DNA of 64,000 nucleotides from Symsagittifera roscoffensis (taxonomy: Eukaryota > Xenacoelomorpha > Acoela > Convolutidae). Position 1 is the first letter of the stretch, and every line of letters starts with the position of its first letter. The stretch is from the NCBI RefSeq assembly GCF_963678635.1, contig NC_087063.1:74173617-74237616 (forward strand), in the 5' to 3' direction. Below the pieces are notes generated by a model, which did not search any database, was not told the origin of the DNA, and was given only the letters and a program-made list of their open reading frames with translations. Both the position numbers and the translations under genes were made by a program. Of the stretch, positions 10,163 through 21,873 are shown in pieces.

Positions 10163-12466
10163 TTATTTATTGATGATGAAAATGTTCCAAAAAATCCTGC
10201 AAATAGTATCCGTGCTACGCTTATTTGTCGGTTTACTTGTGTATGTATTGCGCATTGCGCATGTGTTATAGATTCCTTTTAGTAATGACAAAAGAACTCC
10301 AATAAAGTTAGGCAATGCGTATAATATAGTCAATCTTTCTAAGATGTAATAGGACCATCCTAGAAATGCAAAACTTTCGTTTTTCAGAGTTACGAAGCTA
10401 AAAATATTAATTGGTGAGATATCTTGTAGTCTATATTTTTCGCCGGTTAAATATATGTAGTCCTTAATATCTTTCAAATATCCACTGTAGTCTTATGTAT
10501 AAGAGTCTGAAAAGTCTGCGGTTTCTGCAAGTTTTCATAAATTTTGATCTATTGATTGTCGTTGTATAGTATCCCTTTCTGTTAGTAGTTCTTGAAACTG
10601 TTGTGTACGAATGTGATGTTGTATATCATATTTAGAGTACATTCCTAACAATTGTAGATCGTTATTGGGATTGCGAGAAATAGCTGGAACTTTTTGGGTG
10701 AAAATTTTTTTAATGGTTGCATTAATGTGGGGTATGGTGTAATTAGATAGTATTTTTCTTCGTCGCGATTTAACTGTACGACATTGTGGCTACTTTCTGA
10801 TCCACATAGAACTGCTGTATCCCAAAAACATGTTCTTCTTGAAAGTGTATCAACAAAATACGTTTAAATTTTGTAGAATTTTGGGAGTCTTTTATAACAT
10901 CGTTTGTTTTCAAAAACATACAAAGATGTTACTTTTTGGTGCAAGTGTAAAACATAAAATGTTTCCCTCATAATCAAAGAAGTTTGATCTATTTCCAGAT
11001 GATAAATATCCTGCGTAGGGTATTCTTAGAACTGCTAGTGCTAGCGATTGTAAAATCTGGGTTCTTCTTTGTTCACATAGTTGATGTAAGGTTTCTAATT
11101 CTGAAAGTGACATTTATTGAAAAATTCTACTAATTGTGTAGTCTAATTTCATATCTAAGTGGATGTCATAATGAATTGCGCCAAAAAATGTATTGTTCAT
11201 TAGTGATAGTTCTTGTAGTCGTGTGCTTTCTGTGTCTTGTGGTTTTATTTTTCCACGAGTGTTTCCTGCGTTTCTGAGAAGGTTTACTTCTCAGAAATGT
11301 ATGAGGTTCAGGGGATGTATGAGGTTCCTTCATTTAGAGGATGATGTGATGCGTAGGGATACTATTTTATTTTTCCAGTGTTTATATCAAAACCTTGTTC
11401 GTATTCGACAAGTATTTCGAAATTTTGTGTTTTATATAGTGGACTTTTAAATTTACATGCAAATTCTGTTTCTTGATAAATTCGGAAACGTGTTATTTTA
11501 TTTTCTATATTATGGATGTTTCTAAAATAAAATTTTGCTGTCTTTTTTTGACTTGGGTTGACGTTTTCAAATGGTATTGATTAGAGAAAAAATTTTTCAT
11601 GAAACCTTGTCATTCTAGCGTGTATTTTTGCGACTTGAAATGTTGTACAAGTGTCTTCGGGAAACCAGACAATTGTTGCTTGTGTCCCTGTTGTAGGATC
11701 AGAGTAGCCTTAGTCATTTTTGCAAGGTAGTCTGATTCCTTGATAAATTATAGTGTTATCATTCAAAAATTGTGTGAGTTGTCATTTTTCAAGTTGTATT
11801 TTCCAATCAAAAAACAATATTTCTTGGTATCCTTTATTTTTTGTGTCGGCTTTGCAGTTTGAAGGATTATTTATTCCAATGTTTGGTATCCAATGTTTGT
11901 CGTGAAGATCATTTTCCGTGTGCGCCCTTGTATGGGTATTTTTCTTCTAATTTAGTATGTCCCTGGTATCTTTCAAGTGCTGGTTGGTGTGCGGAGTCGG
12001 TGATAACTTGAAAGTTAACTGTTTTCCTGTTTGAGTTTTTAATTGAAATTTAACCAGAGTAGTTCATTTTTACAATCTTCGGGTTTTAGATGTAAAAGTC
12101 CTTCTATATTGCTTTGATAGAAAAATTCGTGATCAAGTTGGTTTTTATTTTCATTTGAGACTTGTGAACAATGTACTTCTTTTTCGGAAAATGTCGCTGT
12201 GAATTAATAGCCTGTAAGTGTTGTTGCTTGGGCTTTTGAGTATAATGTAGCTAATATGTTTGTAGTTGCTATAGCATGTGGTTCTGATTCGCATTGTGTT
12301 ACTTGATTTATAGCATATTTGTGTAGTGTTTTTTGTTTGTTTTCTTTGCAATCGTAGTGTGTTACTAATAAATCTTGAGGTACTGTGCGAGGAGATGGAG
12401 TTGTATTTTGTGCGGAAAAAATTAGAAAAAAAGCGTTGGAATAAGAAAAACCTTAAGATATACATG
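10163..12466 (-). pseudogene. env-like membrane glycoprotein gene, decayed
   Basis: Lies 3' of integrase, where env sits. A short hydrophobic leader-like start near 12,440 is followed by a Cys-containing ectodomain-like frame (YDCKENK near 12,353; ECs such as CESEP; WFPEDTC near 11,680). It is broken by a TAA at 12,204-12,206, a stop near 12,047 and later frameshifts. Fragments continue through 11,113-10,910 to a C-terminal frame at 10,477-10,163 that contains a hydrophobic membrane-anchor-like stretch (LPNFIGVLLSLLKGIY) and a basic tail. The order, leader and anchor support an envelope-type protein. I cannot assign the glycoprotein class. Expected role of an intact copy: a surface membrane protein of the retroelement. 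Confidence 0.5.
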
Positions 12467-12599
12467 TGTATGATAATCCTGAATATGGGTTATAAATAGT
12501 TATATATCCAATTGTCTTTTTGGTATATCTGTCGTATTTATATATGACTTCAGTTGTTATAAATGGGGGAGGTAATGATTGAGCTGTTCTATTTTGTGG

Positions 12600-14009
12600 G
12601 CTTAGGGGAAAAGGGTGTTGAGTAATGTTGTTAAGTCTTATTGTGATTTCAAAATAATGTGAGACTGTGTTCTTGGGTATCTTTGTGAATGTCTTGTCTT
12701 TTTTGTAATCTCTTTAGTGCCCAATTGTAAAGTCGACTACTTTCTTGATGTTGTCCAAATAATGGAGGAGGTGCTACGAATGTATTCCAATCCAATCGTA
12801 GGGGGGTATTTGTGGATGATTGTTCTTGGTATCTGGCTTCAAGATTTGTTGGAAAGTTCAGGGGGAAAAATGTTGACTAATTGAAGGTGTTGATGGAAAT
12901 GAAAGGGTTTCTGGTAGGGATGATAATGTTGTATCAGAAGAAATATCTATTGGGTCATTTACTATATTGGGTTCACCTTGAGTATATGAATGTGTTACGA
13001 TAGTCGTTCGGTGGATTCTAAGGGGTGAAAAAGATATTCTCTAATTTGTTCCGATGTTGGAGTTGAACCTAAATAGTCTGATGGAAGTTTTGAAATGCTT
13101 TGTTGTGAGGCAAGAGTGGGAGTTTCTGGCAGTGTACTACTGGAATGTTCTGCGGTAGTTGGTGTTGGTGATTGAGGTATACTAAAATGAACTCTGGGGG
13201 TTTGAAAATTTTTGTTTCGTCTTGGATGTACAATTTGTCTATTAATTTCAAGTGTATGTTCATTTTGACTAACATGTTTTACTCGATTCAGAACTTGTTG
13301 TAGAGTGGGATTTAGATTATATGTCGGTTCGTATTGCAGTTCGCTTAAAGTTGCGTGGCGAACAACTGGTTCTAATGGTTCAGATGGTTGTGCGTGTCTT
13401 TCTTCAAAGGTGTATGGGTTGTCTTGAAAAGAAATGCATGTTGATGATTAGGGGTTTGGTGTAGTTGTAGGTGTTATTGGATTTTCTTCGGAAGTTGTTG
13501 ATGGGGGCTGGTTTGGTGGTGGTTTATTAGCAATTTTGAAAGGGTATTTGAGTTTTCAAAATTTCATAGAGAAAATTTATGTTTGGTATAGTATTCTTCC
13601 ATAAAATAGTTAAAAAAATGGTTGCTAAGGCGAATGTGACAATTGCCTTTTGTATATATTTGCACATTGTCATGATTAGGGATGTTAAAAATGTGAGAAA
13701 AATTATGAATAGTAGGAAATTATCAGTTCTTCTAAATAGGGTTCGAAACATTTAAGAAAATATTGAATTATCGTACCTGTGGAGGTTATCAAGGATTTTG
13801 AAAAGATAGATAAATTTTTCGAATAGGAAATAAAAAGTTATAAAAATTTTGCAAAACTTTAAAAGAATTATCAAAGTTTCTAAGGTATCAGCTAAAAACA
13901 TTATGAAAAATTTTAGAAAAGTAAAAAGTGTTATAAGAAAGATCAAAAACAATTGTTTGAGTTTGCCGACCGTCGCAGAAAGTGTAAAGATAGGGAATAG
14001 GTTTCCCAA
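12600..14009 (-). pseudogene. hydrophobic plus proline-rich retrotransposon frame between pol and env
   Basis: The 14,009-13,752 and 13,751-13,527 frames (85 and 74 codons) are strongly hydrophobic with several membrane-like segments (FLTFLTSLIM, ATIFLTILW). They are followed at about 13,500-12,980 by Pro/Thr/Ser-rich frames (QSPTPTTAEHSS type) and at about 12,850-12,670 by a charged frame (RLYNWALKRLQKRQD). Stops and frameshifts separate them. They may be one membrane-anchored protein with a low-complexity tail, or the N-terminal part of a larger env precursor. No family recognised. Confidence 0.4.
13690..13985. repeat. first copy of an internal retrotransposon duplication
   Basis: Shares diverged sequence with about 14,205-14,510, for example GGTTCGAAACATTTAA followed by matching AT-rich blocks. 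The copies are separated by the Polinton-end fragment at 14,028-14,185. Confidence 0.5.
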
Positions 14010-14027
14010 TGTATTATGGTAGCAGGT

Positions 14028-14185
14028 TTCAGATGGTAAGTTTCAGATGGTAAGTCTTTGTTGGCGCGCGAATCTCCCCCTGTATAGTGTATAGATTTCC
14101 CTATGTATAGATACATTGTAGGGATTTAAGAACTCATTAAGATATGAAAAAGGTTTCCTAATTTATTAAGATAGGGATACCAATC
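14028..14185. mobile_element. fragment of a Polinton-like terminus inside the retrotransposon
   Basis: The GGTTTCAGATGGTAAGTTTC block, the GTATAGTGTATAGA block, TTCCCTATGTAT, AAGAACTCATTA and TATTAAGATAGGGA occur in the same order as in the left terminus of the large element (about 36,305-36,450). It is flanked by the two copies of a local duplication, as if the host segment was duplicated around the insertion. Confidence 0.55.
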
Positions 14186-14204
14186 TTGCCAATCATTGAA
14201 TACA

Positions 14205-14510
14205 ACACATGTGAAGAAAAATTATGAACAGTAGAAAAATATCTTTTCGACTAAAGATGGTTCGAAACATTTAAATAATTTTAGTGTCATTGTACGTGTA
14301 GATGTAGTCAAGGATTTGGGAAAGTTGGAGGTATATTTCAAATAGGGAATAGAAAATTACCAAAAGGTTGCAAAAAATTATGAAAAGAATGAATAGGGTT
14401 TCAAAAGTTTCGGCTAAAAAGATTATTAAAAAATTAAGAAGAGTAGAAAATGTTATAAAAACAATTTGAAATTATTCGTTTAAAGTTATTGACTGTTATA
14501 GAAAGAAGCA
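14205..14510. repeat. second copy of the internal retrotransposon duplication
   Basis: Diverged partner of 13,690-13,985. Both carry the GGTTCGAAACATTTAA block and a following run of similar AT-rich sequence. Confidence 0.5.
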
Positions 14511-15240
14511 TTTAAGAAATTACTCGTTTCGTCGAATCTTTTTCAAGGTTTTGGGGCTAAATTCAAGTGTGGTCGGATTATTTATTGATTTTTTGACAAA
14601 TGGGTTCGGTTTTGTCAAATATTGTTGAGGGGTTATTTTATGATGTTCGGGAGGTCTTCATAGTTTTTAATTTTTTTTAAATTGGATAATTGGGGTATCT
14701 TAGAATGTACTTTAGGCCAAATGATCAAGTGTCTTTTGCTCTTTAGGCTAGTTTGCTAATTTTGGTTGGAGGGTTTTTGAAGACTTGGTCGGGAAAATAT
14801 TGTTGATCTTTTTACTATTTGATAGAAGAGGGTTGTAATATTGAAGTAGTGTTCATTTTAGTTGTCAGTTTTTAGCAAGTTGCTTATTTATCGGCCTGGA
14901 GGTTGTAAAGTTATAACTATAGATATGCCTGGAGATTACTATCTGTCGGCTGATGAGATTGTGTCAATAAAGTGATAAATTTGAGTGAATTATACTGGCT
15001 GAAATTGAACTAGAGTTGTTCAAATGTGTTTTCAGCATGTTATTTCGGAAATGTGAAGATTCAAAATGATTAACAAGAATATTGAAATTTAGTCCTAATT
15101 AAAGGTGTTTTTGAAATTCATTTTCTTTAATATTTTATATTGTGGAATGAATGTTTTATAGTTTTTTCGTGGCTGACTTCTAAGTCGTGATGATTCTCTA
15201 TGTTCACATTTTTGTTGTTGATCCTGTAATGAAATTTTTT
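14511..15240 (-). other. retrotransposon spacer between integrase C-terminus and the hydrophobic frame
   Basis: No protein frame stands out. The composition is that of the element. A splice region or the upstream part of the env transcript could lie here, but nothing shows it. Confidence 0.4.
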
Positions 15241-15251
15241 CTGTCATTTTT

Positions 15252-16920
15252 CTATTTTTTTCTTTCTTTTTGAGATGTTTTTGTTTCTGATTTATAAGAT
15301 AATTGGGTGTTTGTTTTTTGTTGTTGAATTGTTTTCTGATTCTTATTTTTATCAGTATGTTGATTTTGTTCCGTTTCTGAACTGTTCTGAAGAATTTGTA
15401 GACCTGTGAAAGAATAAAATTGGATTAATTCGCGAAGTGCATATTCTTCTGGATAATAAGGCAATAGGTTGTTACGGTGTTGAACAATTTCTTTTTCACT
15501 GTGGTCAGTAAGTTTATATGTTACTTCAGTGGGTTTCTCAATTAATTGATATGGTCCTCTTTGGAGTGGTTGTAAATTTTTGGAAATTCCTTTTTGTGTA
15601 CTGAAAATGTGAATTAAACAAATGTTCCTATTTTTAAATCGTTTGCTGGCATAAAGCGTGAATTATTTGAATATTTATATTTTGCCTTTGTAAAAATTTC
15701 TTTGTTACTTTTTGGTAGTTTTCATTATGTTAATTATCTCTATTGAATATCCATTCAGTATGTGTGCCGGAAGCTAATTTTAAAATTTGTGGATGATGAA
15801 AGTGATCTTCATCATGTGTATAATGTGTATGTAATGGTAGGTTATAACATATTGAATATTTATTTGGTAGACAGTAACCTTGTGTATTTTTGTGAGCATT
15901 TGCTGTGAATAAAAATGGTTTTCATGGTTTTTGATTAAATAAAATTTCGTACAGTGACATTCCTAAAATTGTTGTGATTTGTGAGTTATAAGATATAGGG
16001 AATAATTTTACATCTGCTGACCATTCGGTGTATCGTGTATCATTTCCATTAATGATACATCCAAGGTATTCTTGCAATGAACGGTTCATACCTTCGACTA
16101 ATCCATTTGTCCAAGGTGCATGAGATGTACGTGGTTTTTGTTTAATATTATACAAGTGACATAGTGTGGTGATTTCATTGTTTATAAACTCTAAGCCGTT
16201 ATCTGTGACTCATATTTCGAGTAGTCCGAATTTAGCTATCCAATGTTCGTAAAGTGTTGTATAAGCGTAATAAGCATTACAATGTGGTACTGGGTTGAGT
16301 GCTACGTAGTGCGTAAATGCATCAACAATGACCATAATATAAGAGTTTCCTTCGGAGGATGGCGAAATTGCTCCTTTTGTGTCAAATGAAATTCTATGAT
16401 TGAAATAAAGACTTTTTCTTTTAACATCGTGTTTTTGTGCTATTTGCTTTTGATATGGGTAAGGTTTATTTAATTGGCACATTATACAATCGTTGCATAT
16501 TACTTTAATCGAAATTGGTGCATTTTGGAAGTAAACATTTTGTGTAAAATTTGAGTATGTCTTTTTTGATCCTGAGTGTCCTTTTGTATTTATTGTATGT
16601 GATATGTTGAATGCTATCAACATAATACTTAAAAGAAGACAGGGTACTTTAGAATCAGATGTTTGGTATTCTAGAAGATCTGTATTTTCATTTATAGTAG
16701 TAGTAATAATTTGTCTGAAAAATCGGAGGAGTATTTTATTCCCTAAAAATGGTGCATCAACTTTTGTTGGTTTTGTTTTATATTTGTGCCATGATTTGAG
16801 TTGTCAAATAACAGGGTCAAGTTTTTGGTATTTTTGTAATAATTGTAGTGTAATTGTCTCTTGGTGGTAGAAAAGTATTTTCTTCTTCTAGTTTTGATAG
16901 AAGGATTGTGTCAAGTGAGT
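15252..16920 (-). pseudogene. retroviral-type integrase, catalytic triad kept, frame broken
   Basis: Joins retroelement DNA to the host genome when intact. The frame 16,623-16,210 carries an N-terminal zinc-binding region (ISHTINTKGHSG, then CNDCIMC) and the first catalytic Asp (SFDTKG, codon 16,381-16,383). The second Asp (TDNG, codon 16,201-16,203) and the Glu (GLVEGMN, codon 16,093-16,095) are exactly 36 codons apart, the canonical D,D(35)E spacing. A TGA just before TDNG (about 16,207) and another TGA at about 15,919-15,921 interrupt the frame. A basic C-terminal tail (LPYYPEEYALREL..., ending in Lys-rich sequence) ends at 15,252. Both stops are single point changes. The fold and spacing identify it as Ty3/gypsy-type integrase. 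Confidence 0.85.
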
Positions 16921-16929
16921 CATGGAGGC

Positions 16930-17686
16930 TAAAGATTTAAATACCGTTTATTTTTGTTAGAATTACTTGAATGGGTCCAATAGGCCAATTGCATTCAGAT
17001 TCATCAATTAGTGAATTGAGATATCTAGCGTCTAGAACTATTTTTAGTGATTCTCATTTAGCGAGGATGATAACTGGGTTAAACAAAGTGTTTCTTTTTG
17101 GTTGTTTTTCTTTAGTTACTCAAGAATTGATTTCATATTGTTCTAAGATGTCGAATAATCTGTTTACCTTATCATGTAGGTGTATTGGTACTTTGCTTGC
17201 TCTTTATTTTTTGAAATTTGCATCAGCTTTCAAAGGTAGATGTAATAGTGAATTTACTTTTCCAACGTCAAATTTAGATGCTGCATAAACTGTTGGGTAT
17301 TTTAATAATAATTCGGCTAGTTTGTCAAAATCGTTTTGCGTTATTTGAGAGTGTTGAAAATTGAACTTTGTTAACAATTTTCGTTGTTCTTCTGTATAAT
17401 GTGATATTTTGAATGTTGGCTTAAAAACGGGTGTTTTTGTGAAATAATCTGAATTTCTTTTTTCGTTGCTTTTTATTTTGTTTATTGATAATTCTTCATC
17501 GAGAATTGTTGATTGACATATGTTTAATAGTTCTAAGATATTATTGACTCGATATGCTACTTCGTTTGTGGGCGAAGTTGTTGCATTTGTTTCACAGTAT
17601 CCTAAGAGTCCTATATCTAATGTTATTTGGTATGGTGAATTGTTATATACGTGTAACCAAATAATATCAGAGTTTGAATATTTCAT
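16930..17686 (-). pseudogene. reverse transcriptase N-terminal fragment, core deleted
   Basis: The 160-codon frame 17,686-17,204 leads into the RT palm start. After a TAA at about 17,201-17,203 the same frame continues with sequence including NPVIILAK and KIVLDARYLN (about 17,080-17,020), typical of the first RT blocks, interrupted by TGA codons. At about 16,930 the frame switches directly into the linker before integrase. The region that should hold the catalytic aspartates (YxDD) and RNase H is absent, a deletion of roughly 1.5-2 kb. This copy therefore cannot reverse transcribe. Confidence 0.75.
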
Positions 17687-17849
17687 ATATTTTATGGATA
17701 AATTGTTACTCTAAAAACTTATGAATTGGTTTAGATTCAAGTTCGGACATAAAGAGATGTTGTTTATTTTGGTGGTTATCATACTGGTGAACTTGTGTGA
17801 TTGAAAAGTTATATAGAGTTCTGATAGTGGTTTCAGGTATTTTCCTTCC

Positions 17850-18388
17850 TGATTTTATGTAGGGTAAAATTTGGAGAAGAATGGTGGTTGTTTGTTTAAT
17901 CTTTCAAAAAACGTTAAATCTGTGTTTTTCGTTCTTGTGTACTTATCTTTTATATGTAATTTACTATTTAAAATTTTTATTGTTAGAATATATATAAATA
18001 TAAATGGTATCCCAATTGTATTGTGTTTTATATCCGTTATGTGGAATTATTTGATTAAACGGTTTGCTTAAGAGTTTATTTTGTTCCATCGTTCTAGTGG
18101 AAACAAGGAAAAGTTGGATTTTTTCATAATTAGTTAATGTTGAGCCTTGTGATGTTGCTAATTTACTGGCTGTTTTCACGGGTACTAAGTTGGATGTAAT
18201 ATTTTGATTTCATTCCAAGTGGGAATATTGATGATTTTTGATTCTGCTCCTGAGTCGATTAAAAAATCTATTTCAAGGTCTGGTGGCTGAAATTCTTTAT
18301 TTTTTGGACTTTCTAAGAGCAATGGAAATGTCCAAAATTTTTCTTTTGGTAGTTCTTTTTGTATGTTTTGATAAATGTGGTTTGCACT
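17850..18388 (-). pseudogene. retroelement aspartic protease, decayed
   Basis: Cleaves Gag-Pol in an intact element. The frame contains FLIDSGAESKII, with the catalytic Asp-Ser-Gly at 18,248-18,256 and the hydrophobic residues expected before it. The distal part carries an IGIPF-like segment near 18,010. Stops, including a TAA at the junction with the upstream gag frame (18,386-18,388) and others after it, break the frame. DSG instead of DTG occurs in many gypsy-type elements and some retroviruses. Confidence 0.7.
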
Positions 18389-18805
18389 TTAACATTTTAC
18401 TTCGTCTTTTTCGGGTTTGAATATAGTGTTAATTTCAATCAATTCTTGTATAACTGGTACACAACTACTAATAGGTCTAGTGTTATAATTTTGAAGAAGT
18501 TCCAATTGATTTTTGTAAATGTGTGAATGGAAGGGTTGTTCATATATAACAGGTTCATAGTCATTTTCAACTGTTATCATATTGACTGAGATGGTGTTAT
18601 CTGTATCACTTTCACAATTAATGTGATTTAATTGTAATTCAGTATTTTCTGTATTATCGATACCAGGGGTCTGAATTTGTTTCTTCAATTGTTTGTACTT
18701 GATTAATTTGTCTTTGATGTTTAGGTGTGTTACTTCTATACTTGTTTTGGGGATCGGGGGATCGGGGTAACGGTTATTATTCCTATAAGGGGAGAGGGAA
18801 TACAT
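18389..18805 (-). pseudogene. gag-pol linker frame
   Basis: A 138-codon open stretch rich in Asn, Glu and Thr, lying between the Arg/Ser-rich gag tail and the protease. It ends in a stop just before the protease frame, and the protease continues in the same frame, so one point mutation split them. No domain recognised. Confidence 0.5.
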
Positions 18806-18837
18806 TCTTTGTTGAATGTTATAGTTTGGATTCCTAT

Positions 18838-19470
18838 TTTAAGAAATATTTCGTAATCGATTATGATAGGAATTGTTACTAGGTCTTTGATAATTGGATC
18901 TGCTGTATGAATTAGTTCTTGATCTTCTGTTTTGATAACGCTGATTTTGATTATTTGAATAGCTTCTACTCCTATTGTTGGAATAGTTCCTGTTTCTATT
19001 GTACGATGAGGTTCGTGAACTCTGGTTTGAATAGTATCTATTCCTAGAGTTTGATCGTGAAAAATTATTTCGATATTGGTTGTTTTGACTATTTGATCGA
19101 CTGTATCTATTTTGTGAGAAATTTCTTGAATTTCTTTGATCTGGTGATCTTCCTCTATAACTAGAGTTATAAGGTGATTGGTTTCTTGAATAATTTGAAT
19201 TAGTTAGAAGTGGTTTTCCAGAGCTATTAATACTATGTAAATTTTTATTTGGTAAGTTTTGGTCTTTTATTATATATTGGTAAAAAGATTTATTTGGTTC
19301 TTTGTACTTTTGTGGTTTACTTTGGTTATCTTGCGAATTCTGTCGATTTTCGGCGATGCGGTGTCCGTATCTTCGGCAATAGTTACACCATTTTTGGAAA
19401 GATGATTTACCTTTAAAATTTGGATCTTTCTCGTATATGTTTGAAATTTCAGTGGTTTTTTCGACAAATC
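18838..19470 (-). pseudogene. gag nucleocapsid: zinc knuckle plus Arg/Ser/Asn-rich domain
   Basis: An open frame without a usable ATG. It starts with a CCHC-like knuckle at 19,346-19,387 (WCNYCRRYGHRIAEN): Cys, Cys and His are present with C-x2-C-x4-H spacing, but the final Cys position is Asn. It is followed by about 120 residues composed mostly of Arg, Ser, Asn, Tyr and Gln in short repeats (SRSNS, NRNRNYS, RSRSYS types), ending in TAA at 18,838-18,840. Zinc knuckle plus basic tail is the RNA-binding part of Gag. The RS-rich tail resembles splicing-factor RS domains in composition only. Confidence 0.65.
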
Positions 19471-21873
19471 TACATCTGAAAGCTGTATGTTGTTTATATG
19501 TGTAGTATTTGTTTGGATTTTATTAATGTATTGTAGTTTAAGATTCTCTGTTTCATTGTAATTTCTGCCTGCTCTAGTTTATCGAATAATTTTCCTAAAA
19601 TCTAAATCTGGTTCTCGAATTGAGGAAGGATGTAATGCTCTATTTTTAATTGCTATTTTCTTAATTGAGGTATTAGAGTCATCATTAAGATTTCTGTCAT
19701 TTTCGTGTTTTTATAATCATGGGTGTTAAGTGAATATGCTTTTCGAACTAGTGTTTCGATTCTAACTGCTAATTGTTCGATTTTTTTTTGGTAGTCTACG
19801 AATTTCATTACATAAAACTCTTTGATGTTGTTTGTTTCTCTCGGAATCAAACATTTTTGAAAATTCTTGTGTGAACCTTTTCAAACTGATTTTATATCTA
19901 TAGGTAAAACTGAAAACCATTTTTTAGCTGCGCTATCAAGTGTTGTCTGGATTAACGCTGTGCGTCTAGGTATCCAATTTTGGTGAAGTGGTGTATTTAT
20001 TGGTTCAGGTCCTACATTTAAAATTAAATTTGCTGTGACTGCATTTATATAATCTTCTACAGAATATTCAGGTCTGTGCCTGTAAATACCATGAATGGTT
20101 CATTTGATGTTATTGACGATCCACCCATTAGGTATGGATTCATTGTCATTTGTAGTGATTCTGCGTCATTTCTTTTCTGTGAGAAGTTTGTAAGTTGACT
20201 TTTTGTTATTTCATGTTGTTTTAAATAATATGGTAACGGGGTTTCATTTCGCATTTGTGTTAGTTGGTAAGAATATGTACTGACAGGGTTTTGTAACTGT
20301 ACTGGTTGGTGGGATTGTGAACTAATTTGGTTTTGCATGTGCAATGGTTGGTGACTTTGTGTATTAGCTGAGGTTCGTGGATAAAATTTTATGTTTTGAG
20401 ATGCTTGATTTTGTCGAGATTTTTGTACAAGATACTCTTGAGTATATGTTGCAAAAAAATCTGGTTGATACTAATCGTCATCATCTGATGATAGTTAGTT
20501 GGATGTATGGGTAACTTTCACTCTGATCCTGTGAGGGATGTGGATAGTCATGGAAGTTTATTGAATTTGATGATAAATTGGAAAAATTTTTTTTTTGTGA
20601 AAACAAAAGTGATTTGCGTATTTATTCGGGAGGAATGAGTTGTTTGTGATGGGTTGACATAATTCTAATTGTGTTCTGCAAAACTGTTTCTGGTGAATGT
20701 TTTTCGTTTTTGCGATGGTTGCGTCATTGGTATATGTGTTCGATAGTCCATATGTGAATATTGTGGAGCAACTGAGGGTTTAACCGTAGATTGTAAGGTT
20801 ACCTGTTGTAATATTGGATTTATGGTTCTTGGCGTTATAAAGTTTGGATGTATTAGTGAAATATTTTGTTGTGTGGTTATTACTATTGTTTCAACTGTTT
20901 CTTCATTTATGAAATGTGATGGTGTTTGAATGTCTTGTTGGGTAAGGTTTCTAGTTCCATTTAGATTTTCCTGTTGTACAATAGTTGAGTTTAAACTATT
21001 ATTTTCTCTTCTATCAGGTAAAAATGAATTGTAATTTAAGGGTGTTGCATCTATTGTGAGTGGGATCACTTTTACATAATCTTTGTGAATAGAAATTGCA
21101 TTAATTGCTTGAATTGAGATGTCTATTGGTATGTTCAGAAATAGTAGATGAGACCAATCAGGGTCCCAAAAATAAACTGATTGTTCTGCAAGAACAGTTT
21201 CGTCATCTGTACTTTGGTTCTAAAATTTTTTCTTGCTTGTGAAATTAAATCAATATTATGTGTGAAATAGTCATTATTAAACCATGCTAAGATTTTTTTT
21301 GTAAATTATGTTTGACATTTTGTGATACTTTATAATTTGAAAAGTTTTTACGAATTGCGTTTAAAAATACTGAAAATGCTGCAATTTCTTTTTCCTACGT
21401 TTGTGTGTCTCGATGTTTGAACTGGTGACAAAATTTGTGTTTCTGTTTTTTCTAGTTTAGATAAACAACTATATATTATTGAAAAAACTTGGTTAGTAAT
21501 TTTTGAATTTGCGCTTTGTGAATTTTGGTATTGTATGTTTTTAATGTATTCTGTGAATACCTTTGAAAACTCTAAATCAACGTCGTCTGTTTGAATAACA
21601 TTTTTACCACGAAATTTACTTGGTGTACTGATTTCTATGGTATAAAATTCCATACTGTTGTGTCAGTTTACATATTCCTTTTAAACAATGATCAATAATT
21701 TGTCTTTTGATTTTTACTTCTGGGAATTCTGCTTTACATGGGCTAATTCCTCGTTTGATCAAGTTTGCGATCAAATTATGGCAAAATTGTATTTGTCCTC
21801 TATCATCAGTAAGTGAGTTGATGAGAAATGGAAAAACAGAGTTCTCGTCTGGACTTTCTTCACTTTGACTCAT
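19471..21873 (-). pseudogene. gag, 3'-proximal copy (matrix/capsid part), frameshifted
   Basis: Structural protein of the retroelement particle. It starts with an ATG at 21,871-21,873 followed by 84 codons (SQSEESPDENSVF...). The next 101-codon frame (21,653-21,348) overlaps it in a different frame, so a frameshift lies near 21,640. Further pieces are 21,069-20,665 (134 codons, Thr/Gln/Pro-rich), 20,344-20,057 and 19,850-19,653. The part from 21,873 down to about 20,075 is duplicated at 24,907-23,109 with identical protein sequences, including the frameshift, so the duplication is younger than the decay. Confidence 0.6.

Noticed and set aside
10163-12466. Assigning the env-like gene to a named viral glycoprotein class
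   Set aside because: Leader, cysteines and anchor are visible, but the frame is too broken to show class-defining motifs. A profile search would be needed.
15919-16210. TGA might code for Trp, since integrase is broken only by TGA
   Set aside because: Elsewhere in the element TAA and TAG stops and frameshifts occur, some at positions where Trp is not expected, and the tetraspanin gene uses normal TGG. Ordinary decay explains it.
16604-18420. Plus-strand frames of 60-105 codons opposite the retrotransposon pol
   Set aside because: They are antisense to recognised protease, RT and integrase sequence and arise from the T/G-rich complement of the A/C-rich coding strand.
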